Shown: piece by piece, positions 1 to 11,109 of the stretch | Numbering within the stretch: the stretch's first letter is position 1 | Layout of the letters: each line of letters starts with the position of its first letter | Made by a program: the position numbers and the translations under genes | NCBI GenBank assembly: GCA_015478945.1 | Contig: JABUQX010028326.1 | Location: 1 to 41,769 of the forward strand | DNA length: 41,769 bases | Reading direction: 5' to 3' | Source: Trachelipus rathkii | Lineage: Eukaryota > Arthropoda > Malacostraca > Isopoda > Trachelipodidae | The notes under the pieces: model-generated | Told to the model about the DNA's origin: nothing | Seen by the model: the letters and a program-made list of their open reading frames with translations, nothing else | Database searches by the model: none

Positions 1-195
1 TAAATGCTTAGAGAAAAAAAGTTACAAACTTTTTTTTATCAAACGTATTATTGAAAAAAAAAAATTACATCGGTACATTAGTATAAAAATAATAGAAATA
101 AGCATATTATATATAGATATATAAATTATATATACTATATATATATATATATAATACATAATAATAATTATATTATAATATATTTTATATATATA
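1..195. repeat. AT-rich low-complexity / (AT)n tract
   Basis: A and T runs followed by interrupted TA dinucleotide repeat from about 105 onward. No coding signal is seen. Interrupted TA arrays of this kind recur throughout the window and separate short islands of more complex sequence. Confidence 0.9.
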
Positions 196-480
196 TTAGA
201 ATACCGACCACTCAGCAGGGGCCTTTTTCAAAAGGACGGGCAAAATAATAAATAAAATAAAAAAATATACGCAGAAAAGAAAAAAAAAATAAAATAAATG
301 GTGAAATGTAACTGTTCCGTCTTGCCTAACCATTCCCTCAGCGTCGGCGGCAGACGCGGACAAATAGAGGAAGAATGAATACTGCGGGAAGATAGAGAAG
401 GCAAGGTGTTCCAACAAAACAGATTGGCTGGGAAAGATGGAGCACCACAACGAGTGATACTTGAGTGCCATATTCACACA
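196..480 (-). repeat. GC-richer island with dispersed-repeat end
   Basis: Flanked by TA arrays on the left. On the minus strand it is open for 93 codons, with the complex part reading SASAADAEGMVRQDG, but the rest is T-rich homopolymer-like coding (runs of F, I and L), so I do not believe it is a gene. The end at about 200-250 matches, in inverted orientation and at roughly three bases in four by eye, the segment at 1610-1665 (shared blocks resembling GAAAAAGGCC and GAGTGGT). This supports a short interspersed repeat rather than unique DNA. Family not identified. Confidence 0.5.
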
Positions 481-531
481 ATATTCAATGTGAGAACAGG
501 CACCATCTTGTTACGAATTACAACCATGTGA

Positions 532-933
532 TGGGGATGCGTCGAGGGTCATTTGTCTCGAGCACGTGCGTTTCGAATACCTAGTGAAAAGAAAAGTAGG
601 GCACCAACGTTAGTCTCACGAGAAAAGGGGTCAGGAAGTCAGAACAAGTATGCGGACGTTTATAAGCCTGCTGGCCTTAGGCTTCAACTCTATCCTTTAA
701 AAGACTGGAGGATGGAACCGATTCCTCCATCAAATGGTGAGAACATATCATACAGGGGCGCAATAAGACCCTCAATAACTGGGTATCATGCAGCAGAGAA
801 GAAAAAAATGTCACGCAGTCTAAACAAATTCCTAGGTTCTTTGAGGCCATTTAGCACCCGATGTGATAGGAGAAAGTCCCAGACAATTTCAACTATTTAT
901 TGTTTATCAAGAAATGTTTTTATGTTGTTTAAG
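532..933 (+). other. Open frame ending at a consensus splice donor; possible exon, unknown product
   Basis: Open from just after the in-frame stop TGA at 529-531 to a stop near 952. The composition is balanced and not low-complexity, with a basic, Ser-rich product (for example PLKDWRMEPIPPSNGENISY). There is no ATG at the left edge, so it is unlikely to be a complete CDS. At 931-940 the sequence reads AAG followed by GTAAGAC, a full match to the animal 5' splice-site consensus, so the frame may be an internal exon or an exon remnant ending at 933. No polypyrimidine acceptor is obvious at the left. No domain is recognised. It could equally be a fragment of an unidentified transposon. Confidence 0.3.
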
Positions 934-954
934 GTAAGACATTATAGCTGTTAA

Positions 955-1480
955 AGGGGGAAAGGAAAGTTAGAGTTTTAGAGAGAGATATGAAGAAGTT
1001 GAGTTTCAAAGGAATTGAATTCACAGATTGCGGTAACGCCCACTGAGAAATGCCGACAGAAATGCGATCGAAGAATTGAATCGGACAAGCTAACAAGAGG
1101 CAAACTCTAGGATAACAAACGAAAGGGCAGCACAGTTAGAAGAATGAGTGGAAGAGAAATGGTCAGGTTGAATCATCGTTCATAAGAGTAACTGAGGTTT
1201 AGAAGTGCAGTAAGAAGTCGTTGATGAAGGTAGGAAAAAAGTGGAGATAAGACAGATCCAGAAGGGGAGCACAACAAATTACATAGAAAGGAAAATTTTT
1301 ACATAAACAAGAGCTGAAATTGAACGATCTAAAAGAAAACTAGACGGGAACCAAGCAAAAGCCAAAGGAGGAAATCCAAAGGAAATTAGCTTAGAGAGTT
1401 TGTTGTGGTAGGAGTCTTGACATATCTAAAGCGTTTTACAGGGTAAGGCCTACGTCGCTACTCACTAAGCTACGCATGCT
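955..1480. other. Purine-rich unassigned sequence, no gene seen
   Basis: The plus strand is strongly biased to A and G through about 1430 (many GAAAG and GGAA words). All frames are interrupted. I see no family resemblance. Strand asymmetry of this length often marks an old retrotransposon or a transcribed region, but nothing here decides it. Confidence 0.5.
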
Positions 1481-1599
1481 TACGCCTCTTAAAAGCCTTG
1501 TAAGCATATATCAAAGCTCTACCACACAAGACTCCCAATGGTCCTAAATGGACCCTTATATATAGTAGAGAGAGAATTTGCTTAGGGCTGGGCATGGGG

Positions 1600-1668
1600 T
1601 GGCTTTCCCGGATATTTATTCTTGCCCCCTCCTTGAAAAGGGCCAGCCCGTGAGTGGTGGTAACTGTA
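1600..1668 (+). repeat. Second copy of the dispersed repeat seen inverted at 200-250
   Basis: This block, ending in GTGAGTGGTGGTAACTG and containing CCTTGAAAAGGGCC, aligns with the reverse complement of 200-250. It is followed directly by an A-rich run (1669-1722), which would fit the tail of a retroposed element. Confidence 0.45.
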
Positions 1669-1686
1669 AAAAAAAATAAAAAAAAA

Positions 1687-1718
<32 letters not shown>

Positions 1719-1860
1719 AAAAAGAATATATAGTATTATTATATTTATATTATACATATTATATATTAGTATGATATAGTGGTATAATATATATATATAA
1801 TATGTATATATATATATATATGATATATATAATATTATATATAATAATATAAATATATAA
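1669..1860. repeat. A-rich tract followed by TA array
   Basis: An almost uninterrupted A run of about 54 bases with two single G or T interruptions, then interrupted TA repeat. Any open frame across it encodes homopolymers only. Confidence 0.9.
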
Positions 1861-2529
1861 TTCACGGTTCAGTGTTGGCACTCCTATCCTCTTTCTATCT
1901 TCTTGTCTTTTGCTGGATTTATGTAATTTATTTTATTGATTATTTATTATTTTGAAAAATCGGGTTGTTTCAACTAAAGTGTCATTTGTCTGAGATCTAG
2001 TACACGAAAGAAAAAGTTTATTATTCACCTTGTTTGAGCTTAAGCGCATTATTTAATTTATTTTATCATTTGAATTTAATTTAATACATTTATTAGATTA
2101 CTGTTTCTTGTTTGCAGTTAGTGTTGCTGATAAGAATAAAAATCGGTGAATGAAAAGAATAATGAAAATTGTAATAAAAAGATAATATGATATTAAAAAT
2201 TGATAATTATAATACTATAATGAGAATTAGATTAGATGGATATAATATATTAATTATATTATAACTTATAAGGCCAGCCCATTAGAAGAGCACAAGCCAA
2301 ATCCAAAAACTACAATAGGTGCATCATAGTGGATTATATTCCTTAGAGTAGCTGTGGATGATAGATATTGGGAAATGATATGAAAGTAATAGTTATATAG
2401 TATAGTTATTTAGCTATTTAGAAATGTACTCTAGTAAATAGTTAAAGATTTAACGTGATATAGGGATAATATATATTATATATATATATATATATAGTAT
2501 TATATGTTTTAAAGGTATTACACGGCAAT
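1861..2529. other. AT-rich intergenic sequence, no gene seen
   Basis: Non-repetitive to about 2460, then a TA array. Stops occur in all frames at short intervals. No RNA gene or family resemblance was noticed. Confidence 0.6.
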
Positions 2530-2735
2530 GTAGGGGCTAGAGCCGACGGGGAACACAGGGGACGTTTTTCCCATTACCCCGTAGAGGGGCGGAGGAACCC
2601 CCGCGACACCCAAGTACCAAGAGCGGGGTTCCGAGATCCTCCCCGGAGAGGGGGAATAGTCCTACCCCGAGTTCCCCGGAAGGCCGAAGAGACCCCGACT
2701 CCTTCGGTGCGGTATACCCTGGGGTATTCTTTAGT
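2530..2735. other. GC-rich island with many C and G runs
   Basis: An abrupt change from TA repeat to G+C-rich sequence with repeated CCCC and GGGG words (for example CCCCGTAGAGGGG, CTCCCCGGAGAGGGGG), ending at an A run at 2738. The minus strand is open across it, but the product is Gly, Pro and Leu-rich and unconvincing. It has short self-complementary words that could fold. It is not a match to any rRNA, tRNA or transposon end that I recognise; it is probably a fragment of a dispersed repeat. Confidence 0.5.
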
Positions 2736-2830
2736 GTAAAAAAAAAATAATTAGAAGTTTTTTTATTTAACGAATAACGTATAAAAAGGTCTCTAATAGG
2801 CTTTCTATAATTAATTTCACTCCAATTCAA

Positions 2831-3018
2831 TTCTTTTTTTTTTCTTTTTTTTTGTTATTTTGTACATTTATCAAATCATAAAAATTTTACTCAGGATTAC
2901 AAAAATTATCCTTTTCTCTGATTTAGCGTATCTTCCTCGCTCTCCTGTTGAGGTTTTTCCCTGCTTTTTTTTGTTTTTTTTTTTGTTTTTTTTTTTTGTT
3001 ATTTTTTTTTTTTTTTTA
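2831..3018. repeat. T-rich tracts (poly-T with G interruptions)
   Basis: Two T-rich blocks, 2833-2853 and 2966-3018, of form (T)n with isolated G or C. The minus-strand frame through it is lysine homopolymer and is not a gene. Confidence 0.9.
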
Positions 3019-3019
3019 C

Positions 3020-3545
3020 GCACGTAAAATCTTATTTTGCAACACCAAAATCGCACATCCAATTAGCAATAGTTCCTTTTTCTCGTAGGAGGCGTGTAGA
3101 TGTCTTAGTTATTTTAGAGTATGGATTATGGTCTTTCAAAATAATATATATTTATAGATATAAGTTACCAACTTCATACACAAAATTGAGATCAGCAGTA
3201 GAAATAGATTAATTTATTTCATACATAAATTACAATTATTGAAAATATACTTAAAGTACACTGATATACGATTATATAGGAAAATATATTCATTACGAGT
3301 TGAATTCTTGTAAGTTTAAAGTGGGGTTTCATCCATTGAAATTAATATTTTTACTTTTTAAACTTCACGGAACAGAATAAAATAAAATAATATTTAATTG
3401 AATTTTAAATAGAAAAAAATAGCCCTTAAAGAGGCACAGTATTGCTGACATAAAATAGAGATACGCATACAACTTACAATTTATCTCTATTTTTTTATTT
3501 TGCTGGTTTGAGTACAAATCATTAACAGTAGTCTTTATACGCTAT
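3020..3545. other. AT-rich unique sequence, no gene seen
   Basis: No open frame of interest. One inverted repeat is visible: AAAATAGAGA at about 3452-3461 and its complement TCTCTATTTT at about 3484-3493, capable of a small hairpin; probably chance in such biased sequence. Confidence 0.55.
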
Positions 3546-3690
3546 ATAATCTATACTATATATTGACATTATTATATATTATAATAATATATATATATGA
3601 TTTATATATATATATTATACTATATATAATTATATATATATATTATTATATTATATTATATATATATATATTTATATATATATATATAAT
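3546..3690. repeat. Interrupted (AT)n microsatellite
   Basis: About 145 bases of almost pure A/T alternation with phase shifts (ATAT to TATTA). Typical of the degenerate TA arrays in this window. Confidence 0.92.
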
Positions 3691-5245
3691 TAAGTGACTA
3701 ATTTTACTTTTTATTTTTTTACTTAAAGAATATATAATTTTTATTTTTATTTTCTTTAGATATATATTTCTGTATATTCTATACATATATAATTCAAAGA
3801 TTAGTAGAAAATTTTAAATAAAAAAGGTGATAAATTTTATACAAAAAATATATATAAATATTTTTTTTTTTTTTGAAAATTTAAATATTTCAAAAATTTC
3901 TATTATCGTAATTTCCAAAATCACCTATTGCATATATACAAATAAAATTATTATAAGTAATAAATAAAGTAAATGGAATAATTTTGCATTCTATTGCCGC
4001 GCTGTCCGATATATATATTAAAATGAAGTAATGAATGTAGTAATTATAAGTTGCAAAATAAAATTAACATATAAAAAATATAATTATTAAAAGGAACTAA
4101 GCTCCCTCTGGAAAATCTTTGGGAGTGTATGTCTTATAAATCGGATCGTAATATAATATATTATAAGTAGAAAAAAAGACTATAGTTTTATAGTTCATCC
4201 GTTATGAAATTAATGTACATTAAAAGGGGAAAAAAAAACATTGAACAACGCTGAGCACAGAACTGACTAATAATAAAATAATCGAACATATGTCTCTGTA
4301 ATTATTTGATTAATATATAGGTTAAATTAGGACCAATCTATGCACATGTTTCAATATGATATATAAGTATTTTGAGTCATTTCCACAAAATAAATAAAAA
4401 TTACCAGTATAAGTAAATAAACATTTAATAAATAATTGTCCAAAACATAGTATATAGTGGAATTCTGATAATAATTTATAAATAATTAATGCTGATAAAA
4501 GAATGACAACAGTTATCATAATACAGAATAAAAATCAATTACTTTTTTTAAGAAAAAGTTACATAGTTTGTCTTTTTACCCCGGAAGTCTAATAAAACAT
4601 GTTTTATTTAAAAAAATATTGAGTGTTCAAAAAATAAAAAAGCCCTACATTTGTGCTTGTTGAAATATTTATTTATTGTCTGCACCAAATATCTGGTCAT
4701 GAGATACTTTTTATCTACGAAATTTAGGATATTCTTTTAATTTTTTTTCTCTTAGATCTAGGACACTTTGGAAATTAAAATCTGGGACCCTTCCTTTCTC
4801 TGGGGTTTGGAGCACTCATTCCTCCACTAAGATTAAGACCCACTCCCCTTTTTTATAGTTTGGCAAATTCTTCCTTCTTATTACATCAGCGGTATTAGAT
4901 ACAATAAACATAGAAAAAGTTTTAGTATAACAAATGCACGTCCTCTTGACGTCCAATGGCTATGATGCGATGTAAGAAAGTACGCATTACCAATTTGTGA
5001 TTGTTAGAGGATTAATATTTTATAAGTGACTTTCAGTACGCTCGATCATTCGTATACCGGAATATATTTATATGAAACACTTAGTATTTTTCCAAAACTT
5101 ATCAGAATACTAATTCGATATTGAGTTTGCATGAACCTAATAATTTTAAATAGTTTTAGTGTCTTTACGTAGATTGTTCGGTTAAAAGAGGTATGAATGG
5201 CTAATTTCAAAAATTTATAATGACATAGATGGAGAAAGATTTTAT
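3691..5245. other. Long AT-rich stretch, no gene seen
   Basis: Mostly A+T-rich non-repetitive sequence with frequent stops on both strands. The block 4680-4980 is less AT-biased but shows no recognisable protein in any frame. Confidence 0.6.
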
Positions 5246-5249
5246 TTAC

Positions 5250-6130
5250 GTCATGTTATATTCAGTTTCTCGGAGTACAGCTTGGGTGCCAAAGGAATTA
5301 ACAGCTGGTTTCAAACGAAATACGGAATGGATCACAAAAACACCTAAAAAATTGTGTCCAACTTTTAGTGGGTTCATCCAAGTATGATTCCTTAATAGCA
5401 ATTAAAAAACAATTTCAAGTTATTTCGCAGGTATCTTATCTACAAGCTCAACGAATTAAACAAGATATGAGCTCTATTTATGAGTCAAGTGAAAGACGAA
5501 AGTCCTTGGTACATTCAGGAAGCAGTGAGAAAATTTTGAGTTTATTCTCTGTCTTGTTGTCAAAGTAAAGTATTGGAAAGCATTAATGTTGTCTTAAAAA
5601 TATTGCAAAGTTCAAATACAGATCTTCAGAAAGCAACTTACCCATTGGGACAAGCAAAATCAATATAATTTAAGTGTTTACACATTATTTATTTTAAGAT
5701 TGTAGGTGAGTTGATGTGGTAGAATTAGTTTGAGGGTTAGGAAAGTTGGCTTATTGGAACATTTGAAGCAAATTTACATGAATATTCTCAAATACAGTTT
5801 AAAAAGTTTTTTGATAGAGGCTTTGTATCTTAGTGAGAAAATGACATGTGATACCCACTGATATAGCCTTTTAGAATAAGAGTTTGCATATAAATCTCTT
5901 TGATATATTAAATCTATACAGATATATTTTTTATTTTTTCTAGTGCTCTTCTATGACACCTTTAATGCAGTTATTTTTCCTTCTCTTGATCTGCAGGCAA
6001 TTTTTTATTTCTCTATTATATATTGTCAGTACAGAAGAGCGACTGAAAGATTGTCTCGTGTGTGAATGGGAAAGAATGTGACTATGTTAGATCTTTATCT
6101 ACCGGTTTTTATGGAACAACTTAAATCACC
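5250..6130 (+). pseudogene. Remnant resembling ZMYM1-like / hAT-family domesticated transposase
   Basis: Scattered plus-strand frames read like a decayed protein. 5368-5568 is open for 66 codons (KYDSLIAIKKQFQVISQ then SYLQAQRIKQDMSS), and the next frame at about 5578-5665 reads like ESINVVLKILQSSNTDLQKA with frame shifts. Further on, about 5945-6000, a piece reads FYDTFNAVIFPSLDLQ. The 'valine-rich, LQSS, DLQKA' segment followed by a 'FNxxxxPSLD' segment is reminiscent of the C-terminal half of ZMYM1-like proteins of the hAT superfamily, abundant as repeats in marine invertebrates. Stops and frame changes exclude function. The assignment is from memory of the family's appearance and could be wrong; the boundaries are approximate. 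Confidence 0.3.
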
Positions 6131-7140
6131 TTGCAAAGCATCTAATGCACGACAGACGTGAAAATGAAATTTTTTTTGGTTATTTATTTTATATTGATTT
6201 ATGCTACTATTTTTTTTTTTTTATTATTTGTTCTATCATTGTGCTAGTTTTCTTTTTTTTTTTTCTTACTTCAATCATAATAATGTTTCATTTTCTTAGT
6301 TTGTTTATTTACTGTTTTATCCTCCTAGAACTCAAATAATTTATTTACTTATATAGGTCGTGTGTCTTTATACTCTTCAATGATATATATAGTATATTAT
6401 ATATTATGATTATTATTACTATGACACAAACAAGCTAAGTGCATTGGCTTTATAAGCATTGAAAATGAAACATATCATGTCGTACTCTTGATCTAAAAGA
6501 AGTGGTTAATAAATTCCTGGCAATGAGCCAAAAACGTGTTTTGGTAAACTATAAAGGATTCATCCTTTCGAATATTTGACAAGCCGAGAACAGATATTTT
6601 ATATATTTTAAGAATTTAACAATTTTATTCCATCAGGGATTCAATTGATATATTATAATAGATAATAATATATATATTAATATATATATTAATTATTATT
6701 AATATTATTAAATATTGTGTGGGTTGTGTATGTTTTCGTGTTTATCTATATATATTATACTATACTATATACTTTAACATAATTTATTTATTAATTATAA
6801 TATTATATATCTATATTGGTATAGTGAGGTAGTGTAGTGTAGGTGATGAGGTATGGTGTGAGTAGTGTTATGTGTGTTTATATATATATATTAAATATAT
6901 ATATATTAATATACTATATATATATTATAGTATATTATAATTATAATATATTTATAATATACTATATATAGTTAATATATATTCATATATATAGATAATA
7001 TAAATTATATATATATAATATATATATTATATATATATAATATTATTATTATATATTATTATACGTATATAGATATATATTATATTTATAATTATAAGAT
7101 ATTATATATAATATAGTATATATAATACTTTATTTCAATT
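6131..7140. repeat. T-rich sequence and long (AT)n arrays
   Basis: T-rich runs at 6205-6265, AT-rich sequence, then interrupted TA arrays at 6640-6715, 6740-6810 and 6875-7130. A short GT-rich insert (6715-6735 and 6820-6875) interrupts the arrays. No gene. Confidence 0.85.
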
Positions 7141-7495
7141 AACTTATTAGGATTGATACTTATTTTGGGAAGAGGGAGGGGACTTAGATATTAATGGTAA
7201 AAAATGAGTAATAATACATTGGAACAGTAATGTAAAAAGATGGTTTCTCGAGAAGATGTTGATGTCAGAATTTTTATTACAAACGTGAAAAGATCTACCT
7301 AATACATGTTTTACTTGCCCTTTGTAAAGGAACATGTATAGCTCTTCTTTTCACATATAACTCATTTCAAAAGAAATGTCACTCCTTTTTCTATGGCAGA
7401 GATAATCTAATTTCTCCAATAAACAGCACACTGATGAACCGTAATCTGATACATATCATCTGAAATAAATATAAATTACATAAGCCTTCGTTATT
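7141..7495. other. Unique island between AT arrays, no gene recognised
   Basis: About 350 bases of mixed composition. A 62-codon minus-strand frame lies across it but has no recognisable domain and is about the length expected by chance. Nothing further seen. Confidence 0.5.
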
Positions 7496-7918
7496 ATAAT
7501 AATAATGGTAATATTATTATATATATAAATATATATAGATATATATAATAGGACATAATATATAGATAGATATGATATGTTAAAAGTCATGTATTATGTT
7601 TGTGTGACTGGTTATAGTAATATTATAAGTATATATATATATATATATGAATAATAATATTATTAATTATATATTAATAATATAATATATAATATATAAT
7701 AGTATATATATAAGAGGTAGGTCTAGTACTACTTGATGATAGACAATAATATTACTAATTGTATAGATATTATTATACTAAATTAAAAAAGATCTTACCC
7801 TAATGATATTTTGAATTATAATAAGTATTGATATATATAATGTAATATATATATAATAATATATGATAATTAATATAATATATCTCTATAATCTTATATA
7901 TATATAATATATGATGTC
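7496..7918. repeat. Interrupted (AT)n arrays
   Basis: TA-rich arrays with short interruptions, including a GTGTGACTGG-containing insert near 7600. Confidence 0.88.
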
Positions 7919-7922
7919 AATG

Positions 7923-7945
7923 GGGGCCCCAATTTCCAATTGGGG
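7923..7945. other. Nested palindrome and hairpin
   Basis: GGGGCCCC (7923-7930) is a perfect palindrome, and CCCCAATT (7927-7934) pairs perfectly with AATTGGGG (7938-7945) around a 3-base loop. The two foldings compete for the same C run. It lies exactly at the boundary of a TA array and a unique island, which is where a transposon end might sit; no partner terminal repeat was found. Confidence 0.5.
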
Positions 7946-8053
7946 GGGAGCCTAATGACTCTAGTTACCGCCACTTCTCCAACCATCATAAATAGAACTT
8001 CTCTTTAACGTGAGGTAGTACATCTTCAAAAATTATCGAGGATTCATGTAAGC

Positions 8054-8323
8054 GTGAGAAATAACAAATTACTTCTAAATTCAGATAACTGTGTTCATTA
8101 TTACTCTCTAGTCGAAATCAATAGTATTGATGCATATGCTCCAACGGTTAGTCTCACCCAATGTCATTTTCGTGATTCATTTACTGAAACGCTAGCTCCA
8201 AAATCTGGACCCAGACATTTTAATTCCGTCGTGGGTGCTGGGAGCCTGGGAGGTGACGTGTATTTCTCATTATGCAAATATAACAAACTAGGATGGGGAT
8301 ATGCATCTATTATTCTATATTGA
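8054..8323 (+). other. Unassigned 89-codon open frame
   Basis: Open on the plus strand with GTG, not ATG, at the left edge, encoding a non-repetitive product (fragments: YYSLVEINSIDAYAPTVS; RDSFTETLAPKSGPRHF). Composition is far less AT-biased than its flanks. There is no recognisable domain, signal peptide or splice site. It may be a chance frame within an old repeat island (7920-8330). Retained because the product is not low-complexity. Confidence 0.2.
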
Positions 8324-8329
8324 GATATT

Positions 8330-8720
8330 ATTGTAATGTTTATAGTAGTACAAGTGTTACACAGATAATTTCTCTCTTAAAATTACTGAAGATAATAAGA
8401 AAATAAAATATTAATATAGATAATATATATAAGTATTTAATTAGCTATATATACTAATAAATAGGGTTATTATATATATATATATATATAAAGTATATAT
8501 TCAGATTTAAGATATATGGGTACTATATATATCTTATTATTTATATTTTTTTACTTATTATGTATGTTTTTGTAAATAATAATATATAGTTGTATATATA
8601 TATATTATAATATATATATATATATTATATAAATATTATATGATATATAAAATTATAAATATATATATTTATGATGTAGTATACTAATATAATTAGTAAA
8701 TATAAAGATAGTAAATATAA
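8330..8720. repeat. Interrupted (AT)n arrays
   Basis: TA arrays at 8400-8530 and 8575-8700 with short A/T-rich interruptions. No gene. Confidence 0.88.
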
Positions 8721-9430
8721 TTATACCTGATCAACATAGATTGCTAACCAAAATATTTTAATGAATTAATGAACGGTTATAGGCTAAATATAATAATGGA
8801 TAATATACTAATACGATCATGGTTGTACTACTACTGTAAATCTCTGCCCCATATGGTGGTCATAAGCTAATTAATTTTACTAACATTCAAAGATTTAAAG
8901 AGAAACAATTAAAGATTAACAGTATATGTTTGAAAAACCACTATTGTAGTGTTGTAATGAAAAATAGTTTTTTTAAAATGCAGATAACCTCATAAGATCA
9001 TGTGTTGCAAATTCCTACTTTTAAGAAGTAAAATACACAAGAATTGTTTATTTTAATATTAAGAGTAAATTATCCGTACCAAGGAATCTCCTAATGTATA
9101 TGATCTAACGAAATTGAAAATCACTTTTACACTGAAGGCGCTGGTTGATTGAATTATAAGTGACGTCATGAGAGATGATAATCTTCACTACTTGAACCTT
9201 AAGATCACTATAAGAAGTATTTTGAGAATACTATACACAGAAATCAGAATTTATAGTTATGCATATACACATTAAAAAATAACATTTAGCATGGAAATAA
9301 TACGCACACGGTCATCTAGTAACTTTCAACAAAATTAAAAGAGCAATTATGAAAAATGAGTTTTGAGAAGACCTCGAATCGCAAAAGAGAAAGTGTGAGA
9401 AAATGACGCGATTGCAAACTAGCCTTCGCC
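8721..9430. other. Unique AT-rich sequence, no gene seen
   Basis: About 700 bases without tandem repeats. No frame of interest. TGACGTCA, the palindromic CRE/ATF consensus, occurs at 9161-9168, but with no adjacent promoter or gene it is most simply a chance match. Confidence 0.5.
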
Positions 9431-10148
9431 ATATACTCGATATATATATTACTTTAAAATTTATTGTAATAAATTTATCTATAAAATTTATATGCGAATA
9501 TTATATATATAAGTTATATATTATATATATATAGTTATATATATAACATATATCAATATACGGATTTATTTATATATTATAGTATTAACCGTAAAATGTA
9601 CTTAACGGGCCAAAGCCGGACACGGGACGGTGGGATCAAAAAATTCGCTTTTTATGTTTATCTTAAAGTTCTAGGGGGTGGCTTCTGATTTTCTGACGAC
9701 TCCCATGTAGTATATATATAATGTTTTTATATTATATATACTAATAGCGTAAGACCATATATACTAATTATATAAAATATAGGTTATATATAATATATAT
9801 ATATATAGTGATATGTATGTGTGTACATTTTATTTATAAATGAATATATATACTAATATATATATATAATATATATATTAATATATATATTATATAAATA
9901 TATATATATATATGTAGTATAGTATATAATCAGTGTCGAGGGCGTGGCATTTTCAGCAGCTCATTCGCTACAGTCGGTTCCCTCTATGTTTTCGACATGT
10001 GATCTATTATTTTAGTTTATTTGATAATATATACTTTTTCTTATATATTTATTTAAAGTATTAAAATTTAATATACTATTGCTATATATATATACGTAGT
10101 ATATTTTATACTTTATATAAATTACTATATATATAATATATATATACA
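9431..10148. repeat. (AT)n arrays enclosing two small GC-richer islands
   Basis: TA arrays at 9435-9590, 9708-9930 and 10025-10148. The islands 9600-9707 and 9932-10015 are of balanced composition and resemble no family that I know; each is only about 100 bases and fully bracketed by TA repeat. Confidence 0.8.
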
Positions 10149-10149
10149 A

Positions 10150-11105
10150 GCCTCCGTGACAAACCATCAATTAAGCAAACCCAATGCTGGAGAATGCTCT
10201 TCTGTATATTCAAAGTGGCATGCGCTGTTCTCTTAATGTTTCGTGTTATGCCCCCTGGTCTGCCGTCCGTGCTCATACTATAAGGAATTTATTGGTCTCC
10301 GTATTATCAATAGATGTAAATATTTTGAGACCTGTATTACATGTTCCCTGCTAAGAAATCGCCGTTATTGAAATGACGTTCCTAACTCCTTTCAGCCTCT
10401 CCTCCTGGCATCTTACCGCTCAAACCCAGCAAATACAATCAAACTTGTTACTTCTAGCGTTAGCACTCTCTCAAGAATATCTAAGTCGTTTCTTAACATA
10501 AGGGGCACCTAAACGGTGCACTTAACTGGTATCCCTAACATAGCCCAATTATACCAGTTACTAACTTAATATATCTTCTTGTCTCTTTGCTAAACAATCG
10601 AATGCGAATATTTTATCTTTATCGCCCAGCATGAGCTTATTGGCTTTTTATCCCTTGCTGTAGCAAACACTTATTTAGGCTACTTGCTCACAATGATTTG
10701 CTATATAATCAACGCTAAATCTTTCTTGGTCCACGAACTGATCACTATTCATATCGTAGTTTAAAAACTCTTTAACTAACCGCATGTGAAGAACTCTTAC
10801 ACTTTTTACAATTAAAATTCATTACCACTTATCTCGCCCTATCGTAAGAAGTGTATCAGCATCATTTTGAATCTTTAAAGCATCTTCACGTGTCTGAACA
10901 CGGACCGGTAGTCCAGTTTGGAGTTCATCTTGCAAAATTAGAAACTTTGGCATTTAAGTCCCTGGTCTAAATCATGTCTATTATATATGAGGTAACTTAT
11001 CTCCAGCTGCCGCACTCTGTGACACCACGTCTTCACCTGTAGTTTCCCATGATGACTTATTGCCGATTAGTTGTACACACTGTTTCTATTCCATAACACC
11101 TTATT
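10150..11105 (-). mobile_element. CR1-like LINE, C-terminal reverse transcriptase remnant
   Basis: Read on the minus strand in shifting frames, this island carries the ordered landmarks of a CR1-type non-LTR retrotransposon reverse transcriptase. From 5' to 3' of the element: a segment like LIYxxDLDQGLKC (around 10952-10990, normally followed by the active-site box, here degraded), REDALKIQNDADTLL-like (around 10848-10890), then MNFNCKKCKSSSH-like (the 'fingers to thumb' region), and a distal piece matching the 'SPYxKKDLxxLERV' region and the 'EERLK' helix near the C-terminus. Each step needs a frame change and several stops intervene, so it is inactive. Known for the family: such elements encode an APE endonuclease plus RT and are usually 5'-truncated. 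This copy lacks the endonuclease and N-terminal RT, in line with 5' truncation. Both ends abut TA arrays. Confidence 0.65.
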
Positions 11106-11109
11106 CAGA

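Noticed and set aside
196..477. 93-codon minus-strand frame
   Set aside because: Half of it is F/L/I homopolymer coding from a T-rich run, and the island has a second inverted copy; better read as a dispersed repeat.
1470..1865. 131-codon minus-strand frame
   Set aside because: Most of it is translated poly-T and TA repeat.
2871..3062. Lys-rich minus-strand frame
   Set aside because: Created by a T-rich tract; no real protein signal.
9161..9168. Perfect CRE consensus TGACGTCA
   Set aside because: No promoter or gene nearby; an 8-base match is expected by chance at this scale.
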